From assembly GCA_002471275.1 (NCBI GenBank), contig DKPQ01000023.1, positions 537,995-601,994 on the forward strand: 64,000 nucleotides of DNA, written 5' to 3'. Below, piece after piece: positions 35,430 through 44,408 of this stretch. The notes under the pieces were generated by a model, which was given only the letters and a program-made list of their open reading frames with translations, had not been told where the DNA came from and ran no database searches. Source of the stretch: Flammeovirgaceae bacterium UBA7330. Lineage in GTDB: Bacteria; Bacteroidota; Bacteroidia; Cytophagales; Cyclobacteriaceae. Made by a program: the position numbers and the translations under genes. The number at the start of each line of letters is the position of its first letter. The first letter of the stretch is position 1.

Positions 35430-38400
35430 TGCAATGGCTGGGTTTTTAATTGATAGGCTTTTACAGTCGACTGATTTCTGGCAAACAGGAACAGGTTATC
35501 AATCTGAATGATTTTCCTAATATCTCCTGTTAAATTCAAGCCAGAACTCATCTGAATTATGTAGCTAAACTTTCCTTTCCCATCACCTCTGAAAAGCATC
35601 CCATAGTTTGCATCCGCTTTTCCCAGCCTTAGTTTCATGCTACTATTGTTTCCGCAGAGTAATAAATCCGGGTTTCCATCTTTGTCATAATCCAGGATGT
35701 TGATTGCATAAACCGGAGCAAATTGAGCTTCTACCGGGAGATCTACTTTTTTATATTTTCCATCCTGACTGACGAAAACAGACGTTTTCAACTCATTGAT
35801 TTTCAGCTTATTGGCACTCACCAATTCTTCTTCGGTGAAAATGTCCCCGATGGTCTCATCAGCAAAACTTTCATAGGTCGTGTATTTGGACTTATATCCT
35901 GGTATTTGATTTCTCAACTCATCCCTGGTGAGGTCCGGATAAGAAACACCCTGGATGTAATAGCAAAAGATCGGATCGATGTCACCGTTATCGTCAAAAT
36001 CATCGAAATAAAGTTCGCCCGGCTCCTCATCCGATACCTTGAACTGCATGTTCTCCCCCATATTTCCAACAACCAGGTCGGGTACCCCGTCTTTGTTTAA
36101 GTCTCCGGTTTCTATGACGTTCCACAAACCACTCAATTCTCTTTCAAAATATTGACCAGATACATTTTTTAGTACACCACCCATACTTTCAAATACGTTT
36201 ATAGACATCCAATCCCCAACAACCACCAACTCAGATTTTCCGTCTCCATTCAGATCAGCAGCCACCGCATCTGTTACCATCCCGATCTTTGCCAGGTCTT
36301 CCGCAAACGCTGTAGTTTTATCTACAAACTTTCCTGTCCCATCATTGATCAGCAGATAGCTTTTTGGTGACTCAGGGTACTTCCCTGGTATTATCCTTCC
36401 TGCTACAAACAAATCATCAAAACCATCACCATTCAAATCCAAATTGACTGCTGTGGATGTACTAGTATACATTGAGGGGAGAACTTCCTTCTTAAACCCA
36501 CCCGACCCATCATTTAAATAAAGTCGATCCTGTAAGGCCGGATCATCAGATTCAAAAAGATGATATCCCCCACTTGAGACATACAGGTCCGGATGCCCGT
36601 CTTTGTTGGCATCAAAAATCAACACATCTGTATCAACACTCGTTTTGTCATTTTCAAAAACAGCACTTGCAGTTGCTACAAACCCACGATTTTTAACCTG
36701 AAAATACACTTGCGCTGGCTGCCCTTGTCCTCCTCCTAAAAATATATCTTCCAAACCATCACCGTTAAGGTCTCCTTTCCCCATAGCCGGTCCTACCGCA
36801 GAGAGTTGACTCGGCAACAGTAGCTGTCGATTAAAATCTCTTACCGGGACTTTGGTATGACTAAAGGCAATTGGTGACTTCACTTCAGAGAACCATAAAT
36901 CATTTTGTTTTTGTCTGCCGACTCCCTTTTCCTGAGCTTCTTTCTGCCGGATGGTAACTTTTGAATTTGTCCCGAGGTTATATTTTACGGTCCTTTTCCC
37001 TCCAGGCCAGTCAACTATTAACGAATCGATTTTTTGTAGACTATCCAATCCAAAATGCAGGTATGGCGAAACCGAAGACAGATAACCTCTCACAGGATAC
37101 TGCTCTAAAACCTGAAAACTGTTTTGTGTGAACAAAGAAACCTGGGCGCCGATACCGCCAGAATTCAGACCTTCTCCAACAAGCTCAACCTGCAGAAATC
37201 CCCTGACAGGCGCAGATAGATTTTCATAGATAAATACCGCCTTATTGATGTTGTTTACCACGAGATCCAGGTCTCCATCGTTGTCCAGGTCTGCATAGGC
37301 CGCACCATTGCTATTGGCGATGTGATCCAATCCCCATTCACCAGTCACATTGGAATAATTGATACCTTCCGACTTTTTGTACATATAGTTTGAGATATCT
37401 GTAGATGGCATCTGCTCAATGATTTTTAAAACATCTTCTCGTTGAATCCTCCCACGGTTTTCTACATATGAGTTCATATAATTGATGAAATCGAGGTTAG
37501 TATAATCACGGTGATAACCATTTGTGATAAACAAGTCCTTCCAGCCATCATTATCATAGTCCGCAGCCAATGCTGCCCATGACCAGTCGGTGTTTGAGAT
37601 GCCGGCAATCTGACCTACTTCACTGAAAGTAGCATTCCCATTGTTGAGCTGCAGCATATTGCGCATAAACTGATAATAAAAACCCGTATTGAGGTTGTGC
37701 TCAAACTTGTCATAATTATCCGGAGCCAAAAGGAGCTTTTGTCTTCTGTTGTCTTCAGGAAGCATGTCAAGTGTAATGATGTCCATGTGGCCATCATTGT
37801 TGATGTCTACTACATCATTGCCCATAGAAAAATGACTGCTATGACCAATCGATTCTTCCAGGCTGTTGTGGAATGTCCCATCCTGATTATTTATGTATAA
37901 ATAATCAGGTACGGCATAGTCGTTCGAGACGTAAAAATCCGGCCAACCATCGTTATTCAGGTCACTGATCCCCAGGCCTAATCCATAAGTGAGCTGTGAC
38001 CCATTGATACCTGCCTGGGTAGTGACATCCTTAAATTTCCCCTCTTGCTGATTGTAAAGTCTGATTCCCCGCATAGGGTCATCTATAGAAAAAAGTTCTT
38101 TGGTTTGCTGCTCGTTAAGAATGGGTAGATTTCGTGGATTGTGATTGAGCAACAGCACATCCAGATCCCCATCCAGGTCATAATCAAGAAAATAGGCCTG
38201 ATTGCTAAATGCCCTGCTAGCCAGGCCATATTCTTCAGCCATCTCCTTGAAGATCGGTATTCCATTGTTGTCATTACCCTGATTGATAAACAGTTCATTC
38301 TTCCTTTTTTCTTCCGGTAATGTCCCGGAATAGCATAAGTATATATCCAGCTTACCATCACCATTGATATCCACCATGCTGGCTCCTGTTTTCCATGGAC

Positions 38401-38767
38401 CAGGTCTGCCCGAAACTCCTGATGTTGTGGTTACATCTCTGTATTTTAGTTCGGGGGAGCCGAGATTGAGGTATAATTTATTTGACTCCATGTTTGATGT
38501 GAAATAGATATCCATGTATCCATCAGCATTCACATCACCTACTGCTACACCCCCACCATTGTAGAAGTATTCGTACATGAGGATGTTGGTATTAAGGCCT
38601 TCTTTCAGGTTGTTTGAAAAAGCAATCTGTGAACTGTCTGATGGGACGAGTCTGAAAAGCTTTTGTGCATTTTCAGATATTTCATTTTTCCCATCTTGCT
38701 GCTTGCAGGCAGGAGGGAACATAAGCATGAGAACCATGCATAATAGCGGTAGGTATTTAGATGTCAT
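35426..38767 (-). CDS. Large VCBS/FG-GAP repeat protein with internal ASPIC/UnbV domain
   Basis: A 1113-residue exported protein. The N-terminus has a hydrophobic stretch ending FPPAC, a weak lipobox. A first propeller has FG-GAP loops (VGDVNADGYMDIYFTS, DINGDGKLDIYLCYSG, DYDLDGDLDVLLLNHN). An ASPIC/UnbV domain near 525-605 (GGIGAQVSLFTQ, PYLHFGLDSL, VDWPGGKRTV) is followed by a second propeller (KGDLNGDGLEDIFLGGG, LDLNGDGFDDLFVAG) to the end. A TTG at 38770 would add one residue; the ATG at 38767 is preferred. Its role is probably surface binding or scaffolding for the adjacent SusC/SusD system. Confidence 0.9.
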   Translation of the reverse strand: MTSKYLPLLCMVLMLMFPPACKQQDGKNEISENAQKLFRLVPSDSSQIAFSNNLKEGLNTNILMYEYFYNGGGVAVGDVNADGYMDIYFTSNMESNKLYLNLGSPELKYRDVTTTSGVSGRPGPWKTGASMVDINGDGKLDIYLCYSGTLPEEKRKNELFINQGNDNNGIPIFKEMAEEYGLASRAFSNQAYFLDYDLDGDLDVLLLNHNPRNLPILNEQQTKELFSIDDPMRGIRLYNQQEGKFKDVTTQAGINGSQLTYGLGLGISDLNNDGWPDFYVSNDYAVPDYLYINNQDGTFHNSLEESIGHSSHFSMGNDVVDINNDGHMDIITLDMLPEDNRRQKLLLAPDNYDKFEHNLNTGFYYQFMRNMLQLNNGNATFSEVGQIAGISNTDWSWAALAADYDNDGWKDLFITNGYHRDYTNLDFINYMNSYVENRGRIQREDVLKIIEQMPSTDISNYMYKKSEGINYSNVTGEWGLDHIANSNGAAYADLDNDGDLDLVVNNINKAVFIYENLSAPVRGFLQVELVGEGLNSGGIGAQVSLFTQNSFQVLEQYPVRGYLSSVSPYLHFGLDSLQKIDSLIVDWPGGKRTVKYNLGTNSKVTIRQKEAQEKGVGRQKQNDLWFSEVKSPIAFSHTKVPVRDFNRQLLLPSQLSAVGPAMGKGDLNGDGLEDIFLGGGQGQPAQVYFQVKNRGFVATASAVFENDKTSVDTDVLIFDANKDGHPDLYVSSGGYHLFESDDPALQDRLYLNDGSGGFKKEVLPSMYTSTSTAVNLDLNGDGFDDLFVAGRIIPGKYPESPKSYLLINDGTGKFVDKTTAFAEDLAKIGMVTDAVAADLNGDGKSELVVVGDWMSINVFESMGGVLKNVSGQYFERELSGLWNVIETGDLNKDGVPDLVVGNMGENMQFKVSDEEPGELYFDDFDDNGDIDPIFCYYIQGVSYPDLTRDELRNQIPGYKSKYTTYESFADETIGDIFTEEELVSANKLKINELKTSVFVSQDGKYKKVDLPVEAQFAPVYAINILDYDKDGNPDLLLCGNNSSMKLRLGKADANYGMLFRGDGKGKFSYIIQMSSGLNLTGDIRKIIQIDNLFLFARNQSTVKAYQLKTQPLQ

Positions 38768-38808
38768 CAAGTGGCGCTGTATTTATTTCCTCATATAACA
38801 AAAGTTAA

Positions 38809-38847
38809 ACACCTCCGGCTCAAATCGTTGATTTGCACCGAAGGTGT
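38809..38847 (-). promoter_or_regulatory. Long hairpin between susD and the VCBS gene
   Basis: On the transcribed strand, ACACCTTCGG pairs with CCGGAGGTGT (10 bp, one wobble). CAAATC then pairs with GATTTG inside, leaving a 3-base loop. Only a weak T-rich tract follows, so partial termination or mRNA processing is more likely than full termination. It would set expression of the downstream genes below susCD. Confidence 0.5.
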
Positions 38848-38870
38848 ATTAAACCAATTAACCCAAACTA

Positions 38871-40766
38871 CTAATATCCCGGATTCTGAATCAACAGATC
38901 ATTTCTATTGATTTCATCCCTGCTAATCGGACGATAATACATCTTATCATTCCAGACTCTTGTTTCATTTTCATTGTTGTCCACAACCGTATATGTATAG
39001 TCATACACCGTCGGATCATGTCGGTAAGGCACGAGCGGGTCCATTCCGGGTTTTAAGGCAGCTGTCACCTGAATGGATTTAATTCCTCTACCTAACTCCG
39101 AGCCAAGCATCCAGCGCCTTCCATCATGGTATCTGTGCTCCTCATAGGCCAGCTCAACCCTTCTCTCATTCCTCAAACGATCGACAAGGTCACTTCCCGA
39201 ATCGTTGATTCCCGGCATACCGGCTCTGAACCTGATCTTATTTATCCAGTCTCTAGCCTCCTGCTCCTGACCCAATTCAATGCTAGCCTCGGCATAGAGC
39301 AGAGCCATCTCCGTATACCTGATAAACGGCCACGGGATTACCTGAGCATTGGATTGATTGTCGGGCAGGGAAGGATCCGGATCAATGAATTTACGCGTAT
39401 AATAATGGGTCCGCGTACCATTCCAGTCCTCAATGGCTGACTTACGTGTGTCGATGCCATTTACAGTTATCGGCTCTCCGGTTGTTGCACTACGCCCTTC
39501 ATAATAACCAGTTTGGATTTGGTCCGCAGGATCAATTGGCGCGACATCCGATGGACGTGGTTTCCAGTCTGCTCCATCATACAGGATGGTTGCGTAAAAA
39601 CGCGGATCCCGGTTATCATATGGTGCAGCTGCATGAGTAGGATTTCCCCAGTCAAAGTCCGATCCATCCATCATCTCATAATCATCTACCAATTGCTGAA
39701 TAGGCGTATTTCCAGCCCAATTGTGATAACCATTAGGTCCATTATTGATCCCATAATGTATACCTCCTAAAGGCCAGGCACTTTCCTGAGTGTAAAGAGG
39801 AGTATGAGTTCTCTGAAAAATCAATTCCACAGCGGCTCCAGCATCACCTACTGCGCTCTTACCTCCCATTGATAGTGAGATGTAGTTGGCCTCACCCTCT
39901 TCTGCAGTAACGGGTGCAGTAAGATTCATTTTATACCCGGTAGTCTCATCAAGAACAGCCTTGGCAGCGGCCTGTGCGGCAGTCCACCGATCCATCTGAT
40001 TTCCAGAAGTATAAGCAACCAGCTCAATATTTCCATATCCAGCCAGGACAGAAGAGTTAGCCTGTGCTGTAGTCGCATCATGAAGGTCACTTGAAGCATA
40101 AGCAAGTACTCTCGCTTTAAGCGCCATCGCACTTAGCTTTGAGGCTCTACCCGGAGTCACTGTTTTTCCATCCAATAGCGTCGTAGCCTGATCCAAATCA
40201 CTGATGATGAAATCCACGCACTCAGCAAAAGTATTTCTGGCAATACTATAGTCCTCTCCCAGGCCATAAGGTCGGTCAATTAGAGGTACTCCACCATAAT
40301 ATCTCAACAACTGATGATAGTAATAAGCTCGTAGAAAATGGGCCTCTCCCATCAACCGATCTCTCAGCTCCGTATCAAACGTAGCCTCCGGTAGGTTTTC
40401 GAGGGCAACATTCGCTTCTCTGATAGCAAGATACATGCTCCCCCATTCATAGGTGCTGCTTATCCAGGCCAGAGAGCCGGGACTTTCAGTACCCTCCGTA
40501 AAGCGATCGATGTTACGACCTGCATGCGTAAACATGGCTTCATCACTGATAGAAGCCAGCGCCTGCTCTTCAAACCCACCATAGCCAAGGAATGAATATA
40601 CATTGTATATAAAAGCTTCTGAAAGCGGGCCGTCTGACCATGTCGCCTCACTAGAAACCTTATCCAATGGCTGCGTACTCAAAAACTCATTGTCACATGA
40701 CCAGGGTAAAGCCACGCAAATTGCGGTTATTAGTATATATATTACTTTTTTCATTTTAATCTCCAT
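38871..40766 (-). CDS. RagB/SusD family nutrient-binding lipoprotein
   Basis: A 631-residue lipoprotein with cysteine 24 after LPWS. Motifs include CDNEFLSTQPLDKVSSEATW at the mature N-terminus, LMGEAHFLRAYYYHQLLRYYGGVPLIDRP near 140-165 (TPR region), WPFIRYTEMALLYAEASIEL near 480, WINKIRFRAGMPGI and LRNERRVELAYEEHRYHDGRRW near 545, all SusD hallmarks. It is longer than the first SusD here and of the classical RagB branch. It follows susC by 7 bases. The M5 start (MKKVIYIL) is an equally possible N-terminus. Confidence 0.95.
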   Translation of the reverse strand: MEIKMKKVIYILITAICVALPWSCDNEFLSTQPLDKVSSEATWSDGPLSEAFIYNVYSFLGYGGFEEQALASISDEAMFTHAGRNIDRFTEGTESPGSLAWISSTYEWGSMYLAIREANVALENLPEATFDTELRDRLMGEAHFLRAYYYHQLLRYYGGVPLIDRPYGLGEDYSIARNTFAECVDFIISDLDQATTLLDGKTVTPGRASKLSAMALKARVLAYASSDLHDATTAQANSSVLAGYGNIELVAYTSGNQMDRWTAAQAAAKAVLDETTGYKMNLTAPVTAEEGEANYISLSMGGKSAVGDAGAAVELIFQRTHTPLYTQESAWPLGGIHYGINNGPNGYHNWAGNTPIQQLVDDYEMMDGSDFDWGNPTHAAAPYDNRDPRFYATILYDGADWKPRPSDVAPIDPADQIQTGYYEGRSATTGEPITVNGIDTRKSAIEDWNGTRTHYYTRKFIDPDPSLPDNQSNAQVIPWPFIRYTEMALLYAEASIELGQEQEARDWINKIRFRAGMPGINDSGSDLVDRLRNERRVELAYEEHRYHDGRRWMLGSELGRGIKSIQVTAALKPGMDPLVPYRHDPTVYDYTYTVVDNNENETRVWNDKMYYRPISRDEINRNDLLIQNPGY

Positions 40767-40773
40767 TTAAAGC

Positions 40774-43700
40774 TTAGAATGATATTGTTACACCGGTATT
40801 AATCACACGAGCCTGAGGATAGTAGGTCCCTGCCTGATTCTCTGATTCCGGATCAAAAATATTGTGCTTGTCAAACGTGAGTAGGTTTAGTGCATTGACA
40901 TAAAACCTTACCGTTCCCAGACCAACATTTTCAATTACTTCTTTTGGCAGAGAATATCCGATTTCAACATTCTTTACCCGTATGTAATCCTTGCTAAACA
41001 ACCAGTAGGTATTGTTTCCAAAAGCTCCACCAGTGTAATAGGTATCCCCTCTACTGGCCAATCGTGGATGCTCACTGCTAGGATTATCGATGCTCCATCG
41101 GTTATCAAAATGATACTTTAGGAAGTTGCCGATATCTCCTGACTCCGTCTGAACACGTATCGCTGCTCCGGTGGCGCCTTGTAACAGTAAGGAGAAATCG
41201 AAGTTTTTATAGTAGATGTTCGCTGTTGCCCCGAAGTTAAATGTAGGTGTGGCATTCTTATCAATACGGGTCTGATCGTCGGCATCAATAATACCGTCAC
41301 CATTCTGATCAATAAACTTCATATCCCCGGGACGCAACTGACCAGTCACCGCGCTGTAGTCCAGGGTATTCGCCGCAATCGCTTCTTCGTCAATGAATAC
41401 ACCATCAGATTCATAAACAAGGTATGCTCCAATGGGCTTACCTTCCTGATGCTGATATTCAGGGTTTCCTGGTACTTCATCCATGAATATCACCTCATTC
41501 TTGGCGTATCCACCATTTACTCCAAAGTTGTAGGTAAGCTCACCTCCCTGACCACTGTAGAGTACGTCAAATTCAAAACCTGAATTTTTTACCTCTCCTT
41601 TGTTTTGAGGAGGTAATAAAGCCGTGATACCGGAAGAAGCAGGTGTTGAACCTGTTTCCTGGATCAGTATTTGACTTCTGTAGTTGTAGAAGTATTCCAG
41701 ACTCAAATCCAGTCGACCAAACAACGTCGCGTCAATTCCACCATTCCAGTTGTTAGCCCTTTCCCATGTAAAATTGGGGTTGGCAATAACCTGCTCAAAA
41801 AGTGTAGCCTGAACCTGACTGTTGATGGGATATTCACCAAACGAATAAGTAGACAGGTAGGCAAATTCCTGTAAAGCGCCCTGGAAGAACACCTGATCAT
41901 TACCCATCTGACCATAAGAGGCTCTCACCTTTAAATAATCTAACCCGGGTACATTGAACCAGCTCTCATTAGAGGTATTCCAACCCACCAGGAATCCGGG
42001 GAAGAACCCAAATCGTCCGGCTTCAGGGAAAATATATGATCCATCATATCTCCAAATAAACTCAGCCAGATATTTTTCCTGGTAGTTGTACTGGGCTCTG
42101 CCGTAGTAACCCATTCTGGGCCTCACATAACTTGAACCGCCATTGTCCTGTCCTTCAGTACCACCAACAAAAAGCTGATCTACCGCCGGAGAGATGTAGT
42201 TTCTACGAAAAGCATAGAAATAGCTACCAGTAAACTTTTCTCTTGTTACCCCTGCCAGCAGATTGATGGAATGATCACCAAACTTCTTGTCGTAATTCAA
42301 CATGGCCGTGTAGTTGGTGTTCAGGGTGGTTCCCATTCCCTGTGTCAACCTGGGATCTGTGAAGTTTGACCTCACAGCTGGCTCCAATAAAGGTGTCACA
42401 CCATCAGCCTCATAGGAAACACGATCCCAATAATACAGTTCCCAGGGTGTTTGCCACCGTTTCGTAAAGTCATTGTTTTTGTCGATGGCCGCAGACAGTG
42501 TAAGTGTAAGTCCTTCAATCCACGGGTTGGTAATATCTACCGATCCATTCACCTGAATAAGGTCTCGTGGATTATCTACATAACCTGTGGCATTGGTCGT
42601 GATTACATAAGGGTTTTGCCCGTTTTCAATATCTGGACCTGGCTTTCCATTAGGCCAAACTTCGGGTTCTGTCGGACGACCTCTCATCAGCATCCTGAAT
42701 ATGGCGCCGGCACTTTCCGTTGGGAAATTCCTATCCTCCCTTCGGGCCATTACACCGACTTTTGTATTGAAATATTCATTGATATTGGCGTCAAGGTTAA
42801 CCCGCAGATTGTATTGCTTGTATCGGGTAGCTGAATTTTTATAATAAGCGTCCTGATCTACAAAACCTATGGAAGTGAAGTACTTGAAATCATCATTACC
42901 TCCCCTAATAGATAGGTTGTGCCTGCTTTGTGGCGACCATGTTTTGAAGGCATCTCCGAACCAGTCTGTATCGGGATATCCCCATGGGTCTTGCCCACTC
43001 GCATGCTTCGCAATATCTTCCGGAGCATATCTCGCAAAAGTTGTAGACCCCGAGGACGGCGAAGTATATTGTCCTGTAGTCATAATATCAGCCCATGCAT
43101 CTGACCACTCAGCCGGGTCAGATACTCCGGAGAATATAGAGAGCTCATTCATGATGGTAGCATACTCTACTGCATTGGCCATTTCTGGTACTACCGTAGG
43201 CTGTGCCCAGCCCTGATTAAAGCTGTAATCAATGATTGGTTTTCCTGAAGCTCCTCTTTTTGTAGTAATCAGAATAACCCCATTTGCAGCACGTGCACCA
43301 TAAATAGCGGCTGAAGCATCCTTAAGAATTGAAATTGATTCAATATCCAATGGGCTCAACCTTCCCAGTCCACCATCCCTGTCTGGTATTCCATCAATGA
43401 CAACCAATGGACTACTGTTTCCCAGGGTATTGATCCCTCTGATGTTGATTCTGGCTCCATCATATCCGGGCTCACCACTGGTTTGTACTACCACCAGACC
43501 GGGCAATCTTCCCGCCAAAGAGTTTGACATGTCTACAGCAGGAGATTTCACAATATCCTTACCCTTCAATGCACTAACTGCTCCTGTTACTGTCTCTTTT
43601 TTCTGTGTTCCGTAGCCCACGACAACTACTTCCTGCAGAGACTCTACATCAGGTTTCAGAGATAAATCAATCGTGGTGCGGCCATCAACAGGTACTTCCA

Positions 43701-44280
43701 TTGGCACATATCCCACAAAGGAAACAACCAAAATGGCCTCATTGTCACCTACAGTTAGTGTGTAGTTCCCATCTACATCTGTGATGGTACCATTCGAGGT
43801 GCCCTTTTCCTGGATCGTAGTTCCGGGCAAGCCAGAACCATTTTCATCGGTAATCACACCCTTGATGGTAGGACCCTGGTTAATTGCGACAGAAATACGT
43901 GGAGCTTCCGCTTTCCGCTTCCTCTTGCTTACACTGATGCTGTTGTTTACCTGACCAAACTGCAAATCCATAACTTTGGATAATTCCATCAGAACCTCTT
44001 CAACTGTGGCATTTACCACGTTGATGTTACTGGTAGTTGTAAGGTCAATCTTGTTGCTGCTTAAGCTGAATCGGTAATTTGTCTTTCCTTCAATCTCCTC
44101 AAGAATGTCAGACAACGTGGCATCTGACATATTTAAGGAGATTTTAACTTCTTTAATACTTTTTACCTGTGCCACAGTCTCATTGGCTAAGGCCAGATCC
44201 AAAGTAATAAAGAGAATAGCAAGTACCTGAAAAGACAATTTAGAAACCATAAATATGGTATTGGTAAATTTGTTATTCAT
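40774..44280 (-). CDS. SusC/RagA TonB-dependent transporter with STN signalling domain
   Basis: A 1168-residue transporter. A signal peptide ends NETVAQ near 38. Residues of about 45-115 form an STN domain (VKISLNMSDATLSDILEEIE), the part that talks to a FecR anti-sigma factor. A carboxypeptidase-like domain follows (GVITDENGSGLPGTTIQEKG), then LQEVVVVGYGTQKKETVTGA and the plug (RINIRGINTLGNSSPLVVID). The barrel ends VINTGVTISF. With the adjacent FecR and ECF sigma genes this is a trans-envelope sensing transporter: substrate uptake should release the sigma factor and raise operon expression. Confidence 0.96.
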   Translation of the reverse strand: MNNKFTNTIFMVSKLSFQVLAILFITLDLALANETVAQVKSIKEVKISLNMSDATLSDILEEIEGKTNYRFSLSSNKIDLTTTSNINVVNATVEEVLMELSKVMDLQFGQVNNSISVSKRKRKAEAPRISVAINQGPTIKGVITDENGSGLPGTTIQEKGTSNGTITDVDGNYTLTVGDNEAILVVSFVGYVPMEVPVDGRTTIDLSLKPDVESLQEVVVVGYGTQKKETVTGAVSALKGKDIVKSPAVDMSNSLAGRLPGLVVVQTSGEPGYDGARINIRGINTLGNSSPLVVIDGIPDRDGGLGRLSPLDIESISILKDASAAIYGARAANGVILITTKRGASGKPIIDYSFNQGWAQPTVVPEMANAVEYATIMNELSIFSGVSDPAEWSDAWADIMTTGQYTSPSSGSTTFARYAPEDIAKHASGQDPWGYPDTDWFGDAFKTWSPQSRHNLSIRGGNDDFKYFTSIGFVDQDAYYKNSATRYKQYNLRVNLDANINEYFNTKVGVMARREDRNFPTESAGAIFRMLMRGRPTEPEVWPNGKPGPDIENGQNPYVITTNATGYVDNPRDLIQVNGSVDITNPWIEGLTLTLSAAIDKNNDFTKRWQTPWELYYWDRVSYEADGVTPLLEPAVRSNFTDPRLTQGMGTTLNTNYTAMLNYDKKFGDHSINLLAGVTREKFTGSYFYAFRRNYISPAVDQLFVGGTEGQDNGGSSYVRPRMGYYGRAQYNYQEKYLAEFIWRYDGSYIFPEAGRFGFFPGFLVGWNTSNESWFNVPGLDYLKVRASYGQMGNDQVFFQGALQEFAYLSTYSFGEYPINSQVQATLFEQVIANPNFTWERANNWNGGIDATLFGRLDLSLEYFYNYRSQILIQETGSTPASSGITALLPPQNKGEVKNSGFEFDVLYSGQGGELTYNFGVNGGYAKNEVIFMDEVPGNPEYQHQEGKPIGAYLVYESDGVFIDEEAIAANTLDYSAVTGQLRPGDMKFIDQNGDGIIDADDQTRIDKNATPTFNFGATANIYYKNFDFSLLLQGATGAAIRVQTESGDIGNFLKYHFDNRWSIDNPSSEHPRLASRGDTYYTGGAFGNNTYWLFSKDYIRVKNVEIGYSLPKEVIENVGLGTVRFYVNALNLLTFDKHNIFDPESENQAGTYYPQARVINTGVTISF
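44265..44272 (+). promoter_or_regulatory. Candidate promoter for antisense RNA over the susC leader
   Basis: TAAATTTG on the plus strand matches the Bacteroidota -7 element TAnnTTTG exactly. Upstream only TTTA at 44239-44242 (22-base gap) resembles a -33 element, so the promoter is incomplete by pattern. It points toward the terminator at 44368-44392 and away from susC. Confidence 0.35.
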
Positions 44281-44291
44281 ATCTTTATGAT

Positions 44292-44312
44292 TAGTTAAAT
44301 AATGTTTAACTA
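44292..44312 (-). promoter_or_regulatory. Inverted repeat in the susC leader
   Basis: TAGTTAAA (44292-44299) and TTTAACTA (44305-44312) are perfect 8-bp arms around a 5-base spacer, 11 bases before the susC start codon. In RNA it would form a hairpin just upstream of the start and could limit translation; in DNA it could be an operator. Confidence 0.45.
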
Positions 44313-44367
44313 CAATGATTGATGCATGTGATTTTGAAAGGTCTGTAGCATCTGATCATTGCATAAG

Positions 44368-44392
44368 GACCAGCTTTGGCTGGTCTTTTTTT
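44368..44392 (+). terminator. Intrinsic terminator on the strand opposite fecR/susC
   Basis: GACCAGC (44368-44374) pairs perfectly with GCTGGTC (44379-44385) around TTTG, followed by seven T. The U-run is on the plus strand. Read on the minus strand it follows fecR but has no U-run after the stem. Confidence 0.8.
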
Positions 44393-44408
44393 GGGCTTTT
44401 GTTTTATG

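Larger units (their letters stand above)
44279..44392 (+). ncRNA. Predicted antisense small RNA opposite the susC 5' leader
   Basis: A plus-strand RNA of about 110 bases is predicted between the TAAATTTG element and the intrinsic terminator. No plus-strand gene exists here, yet the terminator has its U-run only on this strand. The RNA would be fully complementary to the susC leader from the start codon upstream. Bacteroides polysaccharide-utilisation loci are known to use cis-antisense RNAs at this position (DonS of B. fragilis). Existence is inferred from sequence only. Confidence 0.4.

Noticed and set aside
44368..44392. Terminator read as the end of fecR transcription
   Set aside because: On the fecR strand the stem is preceded by an A-run and followed by CTTATGC, without a U-run; its polarity is the opposite one.
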